Positions 24,377-36,500 of a stretch of 64,000 bases of DNA are shown here, piece by piece (position 1 is the first letter of the stretch; each line of letters begins with the position of its first letter). Source of the stretch: Hymenopellis radicata (Eukaryota > Basidiomycota > Agaricomycetes > Agaricales > Physalacriaceae); contig JADNRX010000008.1 of the NCBI GenBank assembly GCA_015501595.1, forward strand, positions 388,215 through 452,214. Direction: 5' to 3'. The position numbers and the translations under genes were made by a program. The notes under the pieces were generated by a model that saw nothing but the letters and a program-made list of their open reading frames with translations, did not search any database and was not told the origin of the DNA.

Positions 24377-25157
24377 ATGAACATCGATATCAACAAGAAA
24401 GAGTTCAGTTGCGAAGAAACATCATTCCCAGATGCTGAAACTCGTGGCACTGTTGAATTCCAGGTCCTTTGTGTCGTACAGGTCCGCCGTTCCCGTGCGC
24501 CACATTCATAGTAGTGTCTTACTAATCCTTGATCTAGGCACTCCGCCTCATTTTCGCACGCTCTTCTTCCGACAACGAGTACGGAGCATGGGGATTCCTG
24601 AAATCAGCATATCACGACGAGTACGTACGACCGTTCTCGCCACAAACAACTCACCCATGTATCTATAGAGACGGCGGTATTCTATACCTACGATACTCAT
24701 TCGGACCTCAAGTGGCCTACTCGACAGAACTCCCCGTGCTGGATGATCCTCGGCCAGGGGAGGAAGTCTGGCTGCAGCTCGTCTCCCGGGGCCTGCGCAC
24801 TCGGCCAGATCCTGGTCTTCCCGAAAGAGCCCGATTCGCCATGGTTCGCGACTTTGCGCATGAGCTTGCAATCACGGCTTGTCTAGACACTCCAGCTCTC
24901 TTTGACACCATGCAAAGTGCAGCAGAGATGTGGAGTACGCTCGCAAGCCAGTTGTACCAGGATCTGATGCCACAATGTCGGATGTATGACATGGGTCCTT
25001 GGCCGTCTGTATACCTGGACACAAGAATTCATAGGAAACCTTCGACAGATATGCTTCTGCAAAGCTCAACGCAGAACTCGAAGTCGCACTAGCCGTAGTC
25101 GGTTCGGACATTGTTTTCCTTCTTCATAGATCTATTTCGCAAATCATCATTCTATAA
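24377..25157 (+). CDS. Unrecognised paralogue family, member X3
   Basis: Exon 1 (ATG 24377) reads MNIDINKKEFSCEETSFPD and ends in FQVLCVVQ. Exon 2 reads RLIFARSSSDNEYGAWGFL then KSAYHDE. Exon 3 starts with GGILYLRYSFGPQVAYSTEL, and its later part includes FAMVRDFAHELAITACLD and MWSTLASQLYQDLMPQC. The frame as given stops at 25092, but a coherent ending (ETFDRYASAKLNAELEVALA, stop TAA 25155-25157) opens if GG at 25034-25035 were GGG. The intron positions match X1 and X2. No known domain is visible. The three genes flank the arrestin-like gene, which suggests local duplication. Confidence 0.65.
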
Positions 25158-25229
25158 TCTCTCCTTGTGGTTTACCCAACGTGCTTCGTAAAAAAATAAG
25201 TAGTGGACGTATAATGCCAGTCATGATGT

Positions 25230-27369
25230 TCAGCGTACAGGAAGAACATCGGTGACAACATGCAGATTCTTCTTATCGGTACCAACGTCGCTTTCAACAT
25301 CTTCGTCAGAGTCGACAGCCTGCAGAGCTAAACCGTTAAGGCCACGAATCGCGGTTCCCTCGCGTATCTGTTGCTTGATGTCTCGGACATCGAGATATCT
25401 AATGCCCGCACATGCTATAGCTATCATCAAACAAGCTGATGAACTTCAATACATATGAGAAATTTGTAACTTACCACAGACGACTGCCAGCGGGATTGTC
25501 GCAATGAAGCCCCGATGGTATTTGGGGGCGCTCGTTACCGGGAAGAACGCAATGCCCCAGAACGATAAGATGATTTGAGACATCGCCGCCTCTCCGTAGA
25601 TGGTGACTAAAAAGGCTATGGTTTATCGTAGACGTGACGTGCAAGGAATCCTTACAAGCCCGTTCATGCCTGGAGCGCGTCGTTTCGATCGACCAGGTAA
25701 TCAAACTTCCTTGCCCCATGAAACCAGCTCCGCCGAGGAAGAATGCGAAAAACTAAAGAAAAGTCAGGAGAAATTCAACATCGAATCGCAGACAACTGAA
25801 CCTTGGCGCCGAGAGAGATATCCCATGCAACGAGCATCGACGCCGAGACTATCATAAGGATGCATTCGACGTAGGTCGCATAGTGTCGGTAACCCCATCG
25901 GTCCGTGCACGCTGAAGATACAATCGTCGTGGATATCGTGACAGCAGTCAAACCGAGCGCGTAGTACGAGTACTGGGATACACTGTACTTGTTGAGCGAT
26001 TTAAGCCAGATGGGAACAATTCCGTAACTTCCGTAGGCCTCCAAGCCTGATAATATCACAAGTCAGACTAAGTATTAGTCGTTCAAGTGACATAGACCGA
26101 CCTGAAGTCAGCGTGAAAAGCAAAGAGCTAAAAACCATCAGTCCAATCAACCATAGGCTTGTACTATTAGAACTTACAACCCCCAGAAGCGCCAGCTGGA
26201 CAACAGTCAGAATTGGAAACAGCATGTTAGGTGAACAACATACCCACGAAGGATACGTTTCGTTCCTTCCCAGTTTACAGGGATGTCTTCGAAGTTACGA
26301 GGAGGAAGACGTTTGATGGCAAGTTGTTTCTCCTCAGCCGTGAATATCCAGCTTTTCGTCGTCTCAGGCGTATCAGGAAAGAATGCTAGGAGTAGGAGGC
26401 CGATAACGATACCGATCAAACCATCCACAACTGCGAGACGGGAAAACTCAGGAAAGTACCTGATAAGAAGGATGCGCAGATAGTGCTTACAGAATGTCCA
26501 CCTCCAGCCGCTATATCCGGCACGGCCATTGAGACTATCATATATGGCTCCTTGTAGAACACCGGAGAACAGAGTACCTAACGGTAAATCGCGGTCAGCT
26601 TAACCACGACATCTTCACGCGGCGGACGTTGCTCGCCAAAGTTGGACCCGGACGCAAAGATGGCTCCTCGGAGCCCAAGCTCTGAATTCTGATTGTGATG
26701 GGATTTACTGTCCTGTTCATGGTTCTGATAGAACGGGAGGCATACCTTATACCAATGCGATAAGATGAACTGAGCGCCACTGAACACGCAAGCTTCAGCA
26801 AGGGAGATAAGAACACGGCAGGCGTATAATTGTCCGACGGTCCTACGAAGTCTGAGTCAGCTTGATCTTCGACTAGAGAAGAAGGCTCACTTGACACCGA
26901 AAGAGGCGATCCCAAAGCAGCCCCACAGAACAGCCATAGATCCCAACCAGTAGCGCTATCGAGATATGAGCGATCGACATGAAGTAACGACTGAAAATCA
27001 CGCGTACAGGACGGAACTTTTGGATCGCAAACGAGTGAGCAAACATAGCAAAGAAATACCCACTAAGGATTCGCGTCAGACAGACGAAAACGAGTATATA
27101 TTACAGAAAGCTTACATGTTGAAAACTGCGCCCATTGTCGTATAGTCATTGCCAACGAAGTGGAGCTCTTCCTTCATCCCACTGACGTCTAAAATGAAGG
27201 ACATCAACATAACGCGAATGTAGAAGCCTCAGAAAAGGCAACGAGACATACATCCAAAGCTGAGGTTGGCCCTGTTGATGTAGTTCGACCATGTCATCAA
27301 AGTACACAACAACAGCACGGAGAAGTCAATCTTAATGAGGAGAAGTCGTTCTTTGCTGAGCCGGAACAT
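25230..27369 (-). CDS. MFS transporter, allantoate permease-like (Dal5 group)
   Basis: Many-exon membrane transporter of the major facilitator superfamily. The start region reads LIKIDFSVLLLCTLMTWSNY then INRANLSFG, typical of the anion:cation symporter/allantoate permease group, followed by HFVGNDYTTMGAVFN. The central loop has FFPDTPETTKSWIFTAEEKQ, also typical of that group. The C-terminal half has GSYGIVPIWLKSLNKYS and a DRWGYRHYATY loop motif. The cytosolic tail is acidic (DSDEDVESDVGTD) and ends at 25230. Likely plasma membrane uptake of a small organic acid or nitrogen compound. It diverges from an amidase gene 464 bp away, which suggests a shared substrate pathway. The substrate is not determinable. 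Confidence 0.85.
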
Positions 27370-27833
27370 GCTTGCAGCTGGTAAGGCGAAGCACGATAAC
27401 ACTTCAGCCTTCGTATTTATCGTGTATCATTGCAGACTAGCAAGGGTCGTAGAGCGATAGTCTTTGATGGATTCATGGGAATGACAATTGTAAAAGTGGA
27501 AGATGGTGAAAAGAAAAGGTTGTCGGCAGTTGCCGATATCAGGTCGGTCCGGGATCCGGCGAGCATCGTCCCTTCTCCTTTCGGTCTCCTTCGAACCTCA
27601 ACCATGTCCAAGCGACATACACAACGGAGCGGAAGTCTCGCGGCTTTGACTGGCTTTAATCTGAGGAAAAGCTTCAAGGAATGACCTGATCTTGCTGTAC
27701 GTCGGACGCCGACTCCGATGCAAATTATTTGACGAATTCTCACCTCTTATCCTTATCGGCTCATGGAGACTATAGATAGCTCTTACTCACTACGTTATAA
27801 GGGCCTGCTACGCGCTCGAGATATCCTTTAGCC
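27370..27833. promoter_or_regulatory. Bidirectional promoter, transporter and amidase
   Basis: 464 bp between the divergent start codons of the MFS transporter and the amidase. The arrangement allows shared control. I see no certain operator. A GATA-factor or other nitrogen-control site search would be the useful test. Confidence 0.5.
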
Positions 27834-29836
27834 ATGTCTATCACCTCTCTTGCCGTCTCTGCTGGAAACCCAGTCACCTCAGCACACGTTACTGGCGCGA
27901 CGCCTGCCATTTCCAAGGCGGAGAACATCTCTGTCAAGGACTCGGAGCTGCCAGAGTTTACCGCGGTATTGGCTGCCGCGCACGAAACCTTTACCCATAT
28001 CCTTTCGCTCCCAGACTATGTCCCCACTCCCGATACGACGCGATTCCCTCGCTTGGACGTGCATCGCCCCACGCCCGAGCAGAACCCTCTCAATGCATGG
28101 GCATGGAAGGCTACAGTGAAAGACACTACTGATAAGTCGAAAGGTGGTCTTTTAGAAGGAAAAACTGTCGCGTTGAAGGACAATTATGCTTTGGCTGGCG
28201 TGCCATGTTTGATGGGCACGGAGGTGATCAAGGATTGGACGCCTATAATCGACGCGACTGCTGCCACGCGTGTTCTTGAAGCCGGTGCAACAATTATAGG
28301 CAAAGGTGTCTGCGAGAATCTGTCGCTCTTTGGATCATCCTTCTCCTCTGGCACCGGTCCTATTCACAATCCGTACGCGAAGGGATATAGTGCAGGCGGC
28401 TGTATGTATATTTTTACCCTCGTTGACGAACCGTAGAGTTAATGTCTTTCTAGCGACGTCTGGATGTGCCGTTCTGATTGCCACTGACAATGTTGATATG
28501 GCTCTTGGCGGTGATCAAGTAGGCGCTTCATTGTTCTTTCATGAATGATCCCTGATGTTGATTAGGGAGGAAGCATTCGATTGGTAAACCATCACTCGAC
28601 GAGTTTTCAGTGCTCTTACGCTTCGTTAGCCCGCGTCTCATAATGGCATCGTTGGGTTAAAGCCCACGTTTGGCCTTGTTCCATACACAGGCATTGGCTC
28701 TATGGAACCCACAATAGACCATACTGGACCGTACGTGCCGTCGTACTTTGTTCCCCTACGCTCACAGTCATAATAGACTGGCCAAGACCGTTCTCGAAGT
28801 CGCGACTCTCTTGCAAGCCGTGGCCGGTCCCGATGGGATTGACGATCGCCAGCAGGCCGGCTGCCCCGCCCTCACTAGCATCCCAGACTATCCATCTTTA
28901 GCTGTTCAACCTATAATGGGAAGGAAGGTTGGAATATTAACAGAAGGCATCAACACCTCCACCGCCGACCCGCGTGTAAGCGAGCTCATTGTCAAGGCTG
29001 CGAAACAATACGAGGCTCTTGGCGCCACTGTCGAGGAAGTCAGCATTCCGGGGCACATCCTTGTTCCTGAGTACGTTGCTGCTTAGATCCTCGAAACATG
29101 AGCTCAGACCTAGATAGTCTTTGGATGGTAGTGTCTCGTTTGTCTGCCACGGAGTATATGCTTGGTCGCGGAAGTGGAAGACGCGGTCTTGTCATGAACG
29201 ATCTTTCGGCCAAGCATCTGCCCTGGACGCAAGAGAAATTCGACAAGCTCTGGGTCAGTGGACAGAACATTCTTATCAATGGTATATACGCCATGGACCA
29301 CCTAGACCCAACTGTGAGTTTCCGACAATATAACGTCGAATGCATTTTCACATATTTCCTTTTCAGCTTCTGGGGAAAGCCACTAATCTCATCAGGAAGG
29401 TCCGCGACGAGTACAACGCAGCGTTAGCGCGGTATGATGTCCTCGTCTTGCCCACAGTTCCTTTCGTTCCCCGTAAACTGGGGTCTGTAGACGATGGTCC
29501 TATAGCAAAGCTTTTGACGTGCACTGGTCTTACGTTGAACTCTTGCGGATTCGATGTGGTAAGCACATTTTCCCGATGTCTTTTCAAATCTCCACTTCAA
29601 CTTTGCAGACCGGGCACCCTGCAATGTCGATCCCCGTTGGATTCCTGCCTCCGAGCAATGATCCCGACGTCAAGCTCCCTATTGGAATGCAGGTGAGGGA
29701 ATCCACAAACTATGTCCTTCGGGCAGGATTGAACTTCGTCTCACAGATCGTCGGCAAGTGGTGGGATGATGCAACTGTGTTACAGTTTGGACATGCTTGG
29801 GAGAAGGCGAATGACTGGAAGACATTTGCTGCATGA
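27834..29836 (+). CDS. Amidase signature family hydrolase
   Basis: Hydrolyses amides to acid and ammonia using a Ser-cisSer-Lys triad. Catalytic Lys lies in [16 protein letters not shown] (about 28165-28210). The Ser-rich loop is [20 protein letters not shown], interrupted by an intron after SAGG. The nucleophile Ser is in GDQGGSIRLPA, where GGSIRL sits on an 18-nt exon (28566-28583). [11 protein letters not shown] and TIDHTGP follow, which closely resemble bacterial amidases of the Rhodococcus nitrile-pathway type. The C-terminus ([38 protein letters not shown]) is complete and ends with TGA at 29836. All exon junctions keep frame. No signal peptide; likely cytosolic. Paired with the divergent transporter. 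Confidence 0.93.
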
Positions 29837-29913
29837 ATGTAGTATCCTATGTAGAGAAGAAATCGAACCTGAGGTGTACAATTTACGTGTAGTTTTGTAG
29901 GAATGCAAAAGGC

Positions 29914-30841
29914 TCATTCCTGTAACCACTCTCCTAGTAGCTTCCAAACCACATCCGCCTCTTCGTTCCACTCCTCGTGTTTATCAGCGACGCAGCTTTG
30001 GCAGACACCCATACTGCCCCAATCAATCTTCTTCATCATGTCCAAGCTCTCCAAAGGCCTGTAGACCCCATGGCTCTCGAGAGATGGACTTATAACGACG
30101 GTCATCCAGGACTCCGCGAATACGTCTGTACAACCCATATGTGATGTAGCAGGAGGCGTAAACAGTAATGCGGTGAAATGGGATATCAGCGAGTCCAAGA
30201 GGTTCGTACAACGCGTCCGGAGCTCTACAGGCAACGTCGACGATTCCTGTACAGTGTCAGCGAGTCAACAAACAATTTAGAACCTGACAGACGTTTTCGT
30301 CATCGTGGAACTCCCTCGTCGTGACAACGTGGTACCAGAGTCGTTTTCTGATTTCCTCCTCCAGGTCTAGTCGAAGGGCCAGTATTAATGCATCTTCTGC
30401 ATAATCACAGGGTGGGAAAACACGAGCAGGAAACAGGTCAGAAAGCGCGCGCATCGCAATGGTGCGCAAAGCCTTATTCGTTCCTGTGGGTGGTAACGCA
30501 GATAAGCGATCTATTAGTTCGCGAAGAGTATCGAAGGGAATGCAGGGTCTTAAGAGATGTCAGAAATTGATAGCTCTGACGCGTACAACGCACCGAGAGA
30601 CGAGAAGTTCGAGTTCATCCGAGGTGATACACTCAACAAGAATTGTTTTAGTGCCCTCCGTTACAGAGCCTGGAACATCGTCGAACAAGCCGTCCTCGTC
30701 GCGTATTCGGAAGAGCTGAGTGTTATCACCCGCTTGAAGAACGACGTTGCCTGCAGGATCGCGACATCGCGAACCTTTCGTCTGCATCGAAGCATCTGGG
30801 CTACGTGCGCGGCCAGGTGTGGCGGTTTCTGCAGCGGCCAT
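29914..30841 (-). CDS. BTB/POZ-like protein
   Basis: Start 30841. Exon 1 reads DPAGNVVLQAGDNTQLFRIR, then GLFDDVPGS and ILVECITSDELELLVSR. This matches the short BTB-like fold common in Agaricomycete expansions (a VFRI strand, then VFxDM, then a strand before the LLR helix). Exon 2 (about 30550-30300) reads FDTLRELIDRLSALPPTGTN, then MRALSDLFPARVFPPCDYAE and EEEIRKRLWYHVVTTREFHD. Exon 3 ends with DWGSMGVCQSCVADKHEEWN and WKLLGEWLQE. These helical, Cys-containing ends are usual for this orphan group. The proteins are thought to act in protein interaction or ubiquitin ligase recruitment; the specific partner is unknown. Introns keep the frame. Confidence 0.7.
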
Positions 30842-31089
30842 CGTGGTTGAATAGCATGATTCGTAAGGCTTAGATGAAGGAAGATTGCATCACGTGCTCA
30901 CGAGGCGCCTAGAACCACTGCCGGAGCTACTCAGCTTAGAACGCAGGATAAAACGATGGCAATGTATCAAAGTGGACGAAGCTGTACAGGAGGCGTACAT
31001 GTACACACATAGATAATTAAATAAATAAACAAGTGACCCAAAGTGAAGAAATGATATGAAAATCAATATTTTTTTGCCGTTCTATGAGA

Positions 31090-31727
31090 TTAAATCCAAT
31101 CCCAAGAAACTCCAGTGATACGACCGATGGCGACGGGGTCATCAACGAGTTGTTGAATCGCGGAGATGGTAAAGTCAAGGTCGTAGAGGCCCGCACACCC
31201 ATAACATTTGTCGGTCACGGCGACCGTAACAGACCTTCCGTTGTCTATTTCGCAAAAATAAGCAGTGAGGAAAGGTGGTAGGCAGACGGATAATTACAGT
31301 TTGCAGTGAGCCGCTTGTTACAGATAGGGTTCCTAGAAGCAAATGTCATATCAATCTCAACCCAAAGGTAGGCAAATCCTAGGCGCACAAGTTGGGGTTT
31401 GTGGTAGCACCACTAGAAAGTTATGTTAATACGACTGGAAGAACTGGTGCGAGGAGGGAGTGCGCTTACGGGTACGAGTTGAACAGAGCAGTAGACACCG
31501 CCACAATGTAATCCGTCGCAACGTTGGTGATACCGCATGCCCCAAGGCCTGGGTCGAAGTAGGTACCTAGAATACTTAGGTAAGAGGAGGTAGCACGGCG
31601 AAGAGTCCTGCTAACCTTCACCGACATTGGAGCGGGCCTCCAGATGAGATGTAAAGTTGGTCGGAAGGGCGAACGCCGAAACGACCCAAAGTGTAAAGAA
31701 CGCGACAAGCGCAGAGAGCTTGAACAT
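31090..31727 (-). CDS. Secreted double-psi beta-barrel (RlpA/expansin-like) protein
   Basis: Start 31727 with signal peptide MFKLSALVAFFTLWVVSAFA. The mature protein reads GTYFDPGLGACGITN, then DYIVAVSTALFNSYP, NPICNKRLTAN, SVTVAVTDKCYGCAGLYDLD and FTISAIQQL, ending in RITGVSWDWI, TAA at 31090. This is the double-psi beta-barrel fold shared with RlpA, barwin and expansins, with the usual Cys pairs and the YDLDF motif. About five exons with GT-AG introns keep frame. The DPBB fold of fungi is secreted and often expressed during growth or fruiting; an enzyme activity is not established for this type. A GATAAAAAC element lies about 110 bp upstream of the start. Confidence 0.85.
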
Positions 31728-33257
31728 TGTAGAAAGAAGGAGTGAAGTTGTGGAGTAGAAAAGATTGTGAGTGGTAATCCCCGAAGTAGAGTGGGTTACA
31801 GAGCTGGTTGCAGATGACTAGACTCCCGTACGGCCTTGCGTTTTTATCGACGAGCCCCCTTTCCTTGTGTTTAATCGACCATGAGGGCATCCTGTTTCGA
31901 GACAGCACCAGACAAAACAACAAAACAACAAAATCGTATTCACTACTGGTCGTGAACAGAGTATAGCGTGTGACCATCTAAGCGTTGAGTTAGGTCCAAG
32001 CACCAATTCGGCCAGTTCCATATGGAACCCCTGTACAGAATCAAACCGTTGCGACTGTGAAGGTGTAGCAGGACCTGTCCGCACATGCTAAGGTCCAGGA
32101 TTCACGAGTGAGTGAGTGAATCTGTCAACGCGTGATTGTAAGGCGAGTGATGGGAGGAAAGAAGCCCACGTGCGACATCCAGTTTACCCTTTACGTTCAA
32201 CAGTCCACTGGTGACTATTAACAGTCAACCTGACGGCGTATTCGATATTTTTCGCTCTACATCAACGCGTAGACATGTCGACCAAAGGTATGAATGCACG
32301 GAACGCGTCGCGCAACCTATTTTTTCAAGTCTTTGAATGCGTAAGTCTTCCATCTAAGATTCGAAACAGATTGACTCTCGCCACCAGCCCTCTTGGCGAT
32401 AGTATTGCATAATTCCCCTGCATCTACAACCAAATGCTCTTGCACACCCGCGGCCAAATTTGTGAGTGGATGAGCCATTGTTGATTGTGCCTGCACGGAC
32501 TAGGTACACGCACAGTAGCGGCCGGCGGGAGTGCAAATGCCCATGGGTCTGGGTGCCAGGACACGTATGGCGACGCTGACTGCCCCTTATGTACATACTG
32601 GAGGAGCGTATGCTGCACGAGCGCTTTGAGCAACGTTTCTGCGACGGAATAGGGTGACTTTGTAGCATCTTCGGAGACCTGCGTTTGAGGCCACTGTGGG
32701 CTCGAGCACGCTCGTGCGATATGCACTCCGTCTGCCCATCATCGAATATCCCTCCAGGCGAGCATCAAAACCATGGGAACATCTGGCGCGCTGAACGAAT
32801 GTCTTACTGGGTCAAATTCTCGGGATTTGCTGGGACGTCCATCTGACTTCATCGTGCAACCTTGCAGGTCTATCGAAGTGGAAGAGCCGTCTACGTCTCT
32901 GCAGCCAACTTACGACCATCTTGTGTAACCTTTGCTCGGGAGGTCCAAAAAAGAGTACCGTTTCATAGCCGGACAAAAATGGCGGCGCATGTTTAATATG
33001 GTCACTGTGATATCTGCCAGTACACCTTGTCCTCTGTAACGCCAATCAACTCCGCCCTGTTGTCCTAGCGTCTGAAGGTCATGCGTGAAGTGGTATGGTT
33101 GCTCAGTTTCGGCGAAGACGGTTTACCTGCGGGAGATACGAAGGATAGGCGTAGTCGCGTAGTAGGGAAGATACAATAGTTTCTGGTCAAGGCAAGAAGG
33201 TTCGACCTCGAGGATATGGCTCGGCGAATATATGCGCCACAGAACAACGTTAGGCAC
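31728..33257. other. Long intergenic region with weak exon-like frames
   Basis: About 1.5 kb. A minus-strand frame at 32424-32726 reads smoothly (TKSPYSVAETLLKALVQHTL) and might be an exon of an unknown gene, but I cannot build a full gene from it. A short plus frame starts at 32275. No RNA gene before the tRNA at 33258. Confidence 0.35.
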
Positions 33258-33331
33258 GGGTCGATGGCGTAGTTGGTTATCGCATCTGTCTAACACACAG
33301 AAGGTCCTCAGTTCGAGCCTGGGTCGACTCA
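33258..33331 (+). tRNA. tRNA-Val (AAC), copy 2
   Basis: Same 73-base tRNA plus discriminator A as copies 1 and 3, on the plus strand. Anticodon AAC in loop CTAACAC, no intron. The partial motif GGTGGCGCAGT lies at 33425-33435, 93 nt after its 3' end. Confidence 0.95.
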
Positions 33332-33424
33332 GTAAGCTTTGTTGCCATTCTGGCAATCATTGAGCTCTTTTTGGCGTAGTTCGTCGTACGTACTACTATC
33401 ATCTATGTTGACCCTACGCAGGAG

Positions 33425-33435
33425 GGTGGCGCAGT
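33425..33435 (+). repeat. Partial GGTGGCGCAGT motif
   Basis: Eleven of the 15 motif bases, same orientation as tRNA-Val copy 2. An exact 11-mer is rare in a 64 kb window. Confidence 0.5.
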
Positions 33436-33534
33436 TATGTTCGCAGGCCGAGTAGATCATCAAAACTTTCATTGGCTGGTGCGAGGTCTTGAATATATTA
33501 AATGTAACGAAGGAAAGTCAAGTGGCATCAACAA

Positions 33535-36500
33535 TTAGGAAGGGAACCACCGCATCTGGATCGTAAAACCTGTCGTGCCTGCACATGCCAGTGCTGCACC
33601 CTGATTCGCGGAGCAGAAGATGTTCGTAAGTGTCCCTCCCGCGTGGCCACTGATAACAGCGGCGCAGCCCAGCGTCTGCCCGTTGAACACCCAGTTGAAG
33701 TCCACCTCATGCGCACCGGTGGCCCCGCCGCACTGCAAATCGAGATTAGCGTCCCCAAGGAGCCCTGTGCGTTCGGCAGATTGTTCAACATGGAAAAGAC
33801 GTTCGTGCACTGTGCACCAATGCCAGAGGCGTCGATGACTTGGTAGTGCGCGCCCGTGAGGCTCGCGCCTGATCCCACCGCATAGAAGTTCTGCGTTCCG
33901 CGTTAGGCGGTTGGAGTAACTAGGATAGGGCCACCCACTAAATTTCCGGCACCCATAATCCGCTGAGGTATGGTGTCGAACGGTATCGATTTAACCGTTG
34001 TACCGCCGCCGACGTAACCGACCGTGCCCTCCGTCCCAGGAACGTTGCAGGAGGCCGTCGTGGGGGCAGGAGGCAACAAGTTCTACGGCGGGTTAGTACC
34101 GTTCCGAAGCAAATTTGGCAGACGGCACACCTGGAAATTGAAGCTAGATGGGTTATACTGCAGCATTGCTTGAGTTCCCCATCACACACGACGAAGAGTT
34201 TTGGTCTACGCACCGTGTTCGCAGTATAAAGCGGGAAACAATTCGGAACGATACCGTTGTTGGTCAACGCGGCAACGCTCTGCATTTCCGCTCGGTAGAA
34301 GTTCCATGCGTTGGTGGCACGACTCCTGCTTAAATTATGAAGGGTATTGAGAGCTGGCCTGTCCACTCACGTGCAGCCGGCCGGATATTGAGACACAATC
34401 GACGTCAACCAGTCCCTGAAGAGTACTGGCAGACTTCGAGAGTTGTCCAGGATTGTTCTTGGCGTGACCTCAGAGAGCAGCTGCTGGAACCTAGCTGCGG
34501 TGCTGGCAAAGATTCCGCTCGTCTGGCCGAAGTCTAGCAGATGCGAAAATCAGACTGCGTGCACCGCTGACTGCATCGAGACTGACATTGTCCAAGCGCG
34601 GCAAAGTTGCGCAAAAACGTCTCAATGTCATAGATTTCACCTTCGCTGACGGAGAAGTTAATGATCGACACCACGTTCCGGACTGAGGAGGGTCTCCGGG
34701 GAATGGCTTGTTGTTATTCACGACATTGGACTTGGCTACGAAAGTGTTGAATAATATATTCCGCAGAGAAGTCGTAGACGTCACCTTGGTTCATGGGTTT
34801 ATCCACCCAGACCATGTTTTGCACCTGAGGCAGAGACAGTACGTCAAGCCCGACGCTATGGTTCACTCGCCACTTACGTTGTCTACAGTCGCGAGCAGGG
34901 CGGCACCGAGCGTTGAGCCATCTCTTCGAACATAATTGATGACGTCTCCTGCAATCCTGGGTGATGATTGAATAACATTCATCACTATCTCAGATTTGTG
35001 AACATACCATGCACAGTTGGTGCCACTTGACCGCGCCACCAGCGTTCGCTAAATCACTGAAGAACTAGGAGGAGCTATCAACCAGTATCAGATAAACCGC
35101 CAGATATAATACCTGATTGATATAACCAATCCTATAAGGTTTTTCAGCACTGCTTTGAACCAAATCGCGCAAAGAGCTGCTTACTCGAAAACGTGTTCCT
35201 CTTTGGACAGTCAGTTAAGCAACTGAAACAATTGCTCATCAACTCACGATTTGTTGACGGTGTTTGGTCGGGGTTGTTCGGTTTACCGCCCACCTGTATC
35301 TGAACCAACGCAGTGTCAGTAAAATCTCCGCTCGCAAGGGTACCAGGAAATAAGCTCCTGCCCCGAGATTCACTGGTGAAGGTGACGTGATTACAATCGA
35401 ACAAGGAGGTATCTTGGCCTCTACAATCGGATTCAAAGCTGAGTAAAGTCCGCGCTGACGACAACAGCAATCACTCACGACGTCCACCAGCCCTGCGGTG
35501 CGGTTCGGAGCTGTTGGTTGGTAATTTGATCAAATCTCGCCTTCGCAAGTCAGGATCTGAACCGAGGTCAGACCAGTCCGCATTCTCAGGGTCATCGGGC
35601 AGATTGTAGCCCGGAGTTCGAATGGGGCATGCCGAAGTGGAAGTGGAGGAAGAAGAGGAAGAGGAAGAGCTAGTTGACGAGGAGTCGGTCTGCGTATTAT
35701 CGGGATCGGAATTGGCTGTGGGCAAGTTGAAGGGATTGGACCAAATGCCTGTCCACCCAGGAGGCGGGAACACCAGCGGTGTTATGCCATTGATGATACC
35801 CACGTCTGCCGGCGGACAACCGCTAATGATTCCGCCGAAGAGGATGCTCCATATGTTCAAGGTGCCGCCACACCGCGAATGGTCGCCAGGTGGGCCGGTG
35901 ACAACTACTGGAGGAGAGGTGCTTTTCGGGGGAATTGTGATCGTCGAAGACCACGTAACGGGCGAGGTCAATGGCGCAGTGTACACGATGACGGTAGCAT
36001 TTCGAGTCGGAGAAATGTTTTGAGCTACGCTATGTATCAGGATAGCTCCGGGGAACGACAAAGGGACTTACTAAACGTCGGCGTGATGGCGCTTGGTTGC
36101 GAGATATCCGTCGGAACTGGCGAGTTCACGGGAGTGCCCCCAGAGTTCAATGTAATGATAACACCTTCAACATTAACGGTCGTGGTTGTTTTAGGCACAG
36201 GCACGACTATTGTGGTTGCGGTCTTCGACACGGTGGTGACGGAGGTGATTGTTGAACCTTCAGTGAATGTTATGGTTAATGTGGAAGTGGTCGCAGGGAT
36301 GGTCACAGTTCTGGTGACTGTTTGGACTGAGCCTGAAACAGCAGTGAAAGTGGTCGTAACAGACGTAGCCGCCGGGATGACGAGGGTCTTGGTCGTTGTA
36401 ACTGTGCTTTGGGACACCACTGAGGTTTGAGTCGATGTCACTACACCGGGGATTTGTACGAAAGTCTCAGAAGCGGCATTGGGAGAGGGGAAGGGGTTAG

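Noticed and set aside
31090..31727. Cerato-platanin interpretation
   Set aside because: The CYGCAGLYDLDF block and GTYFDPGLGACG start match the RlpA/expansin-like double-psi barrel, not cerato-platanin.
35879..36430. 183-codon plus-strand Val/Thr-rich frame
   Set aside because: Antisense to the Val/Thr-rich linker of the chitinase, where the reverse strand also encodes Val/Thr.
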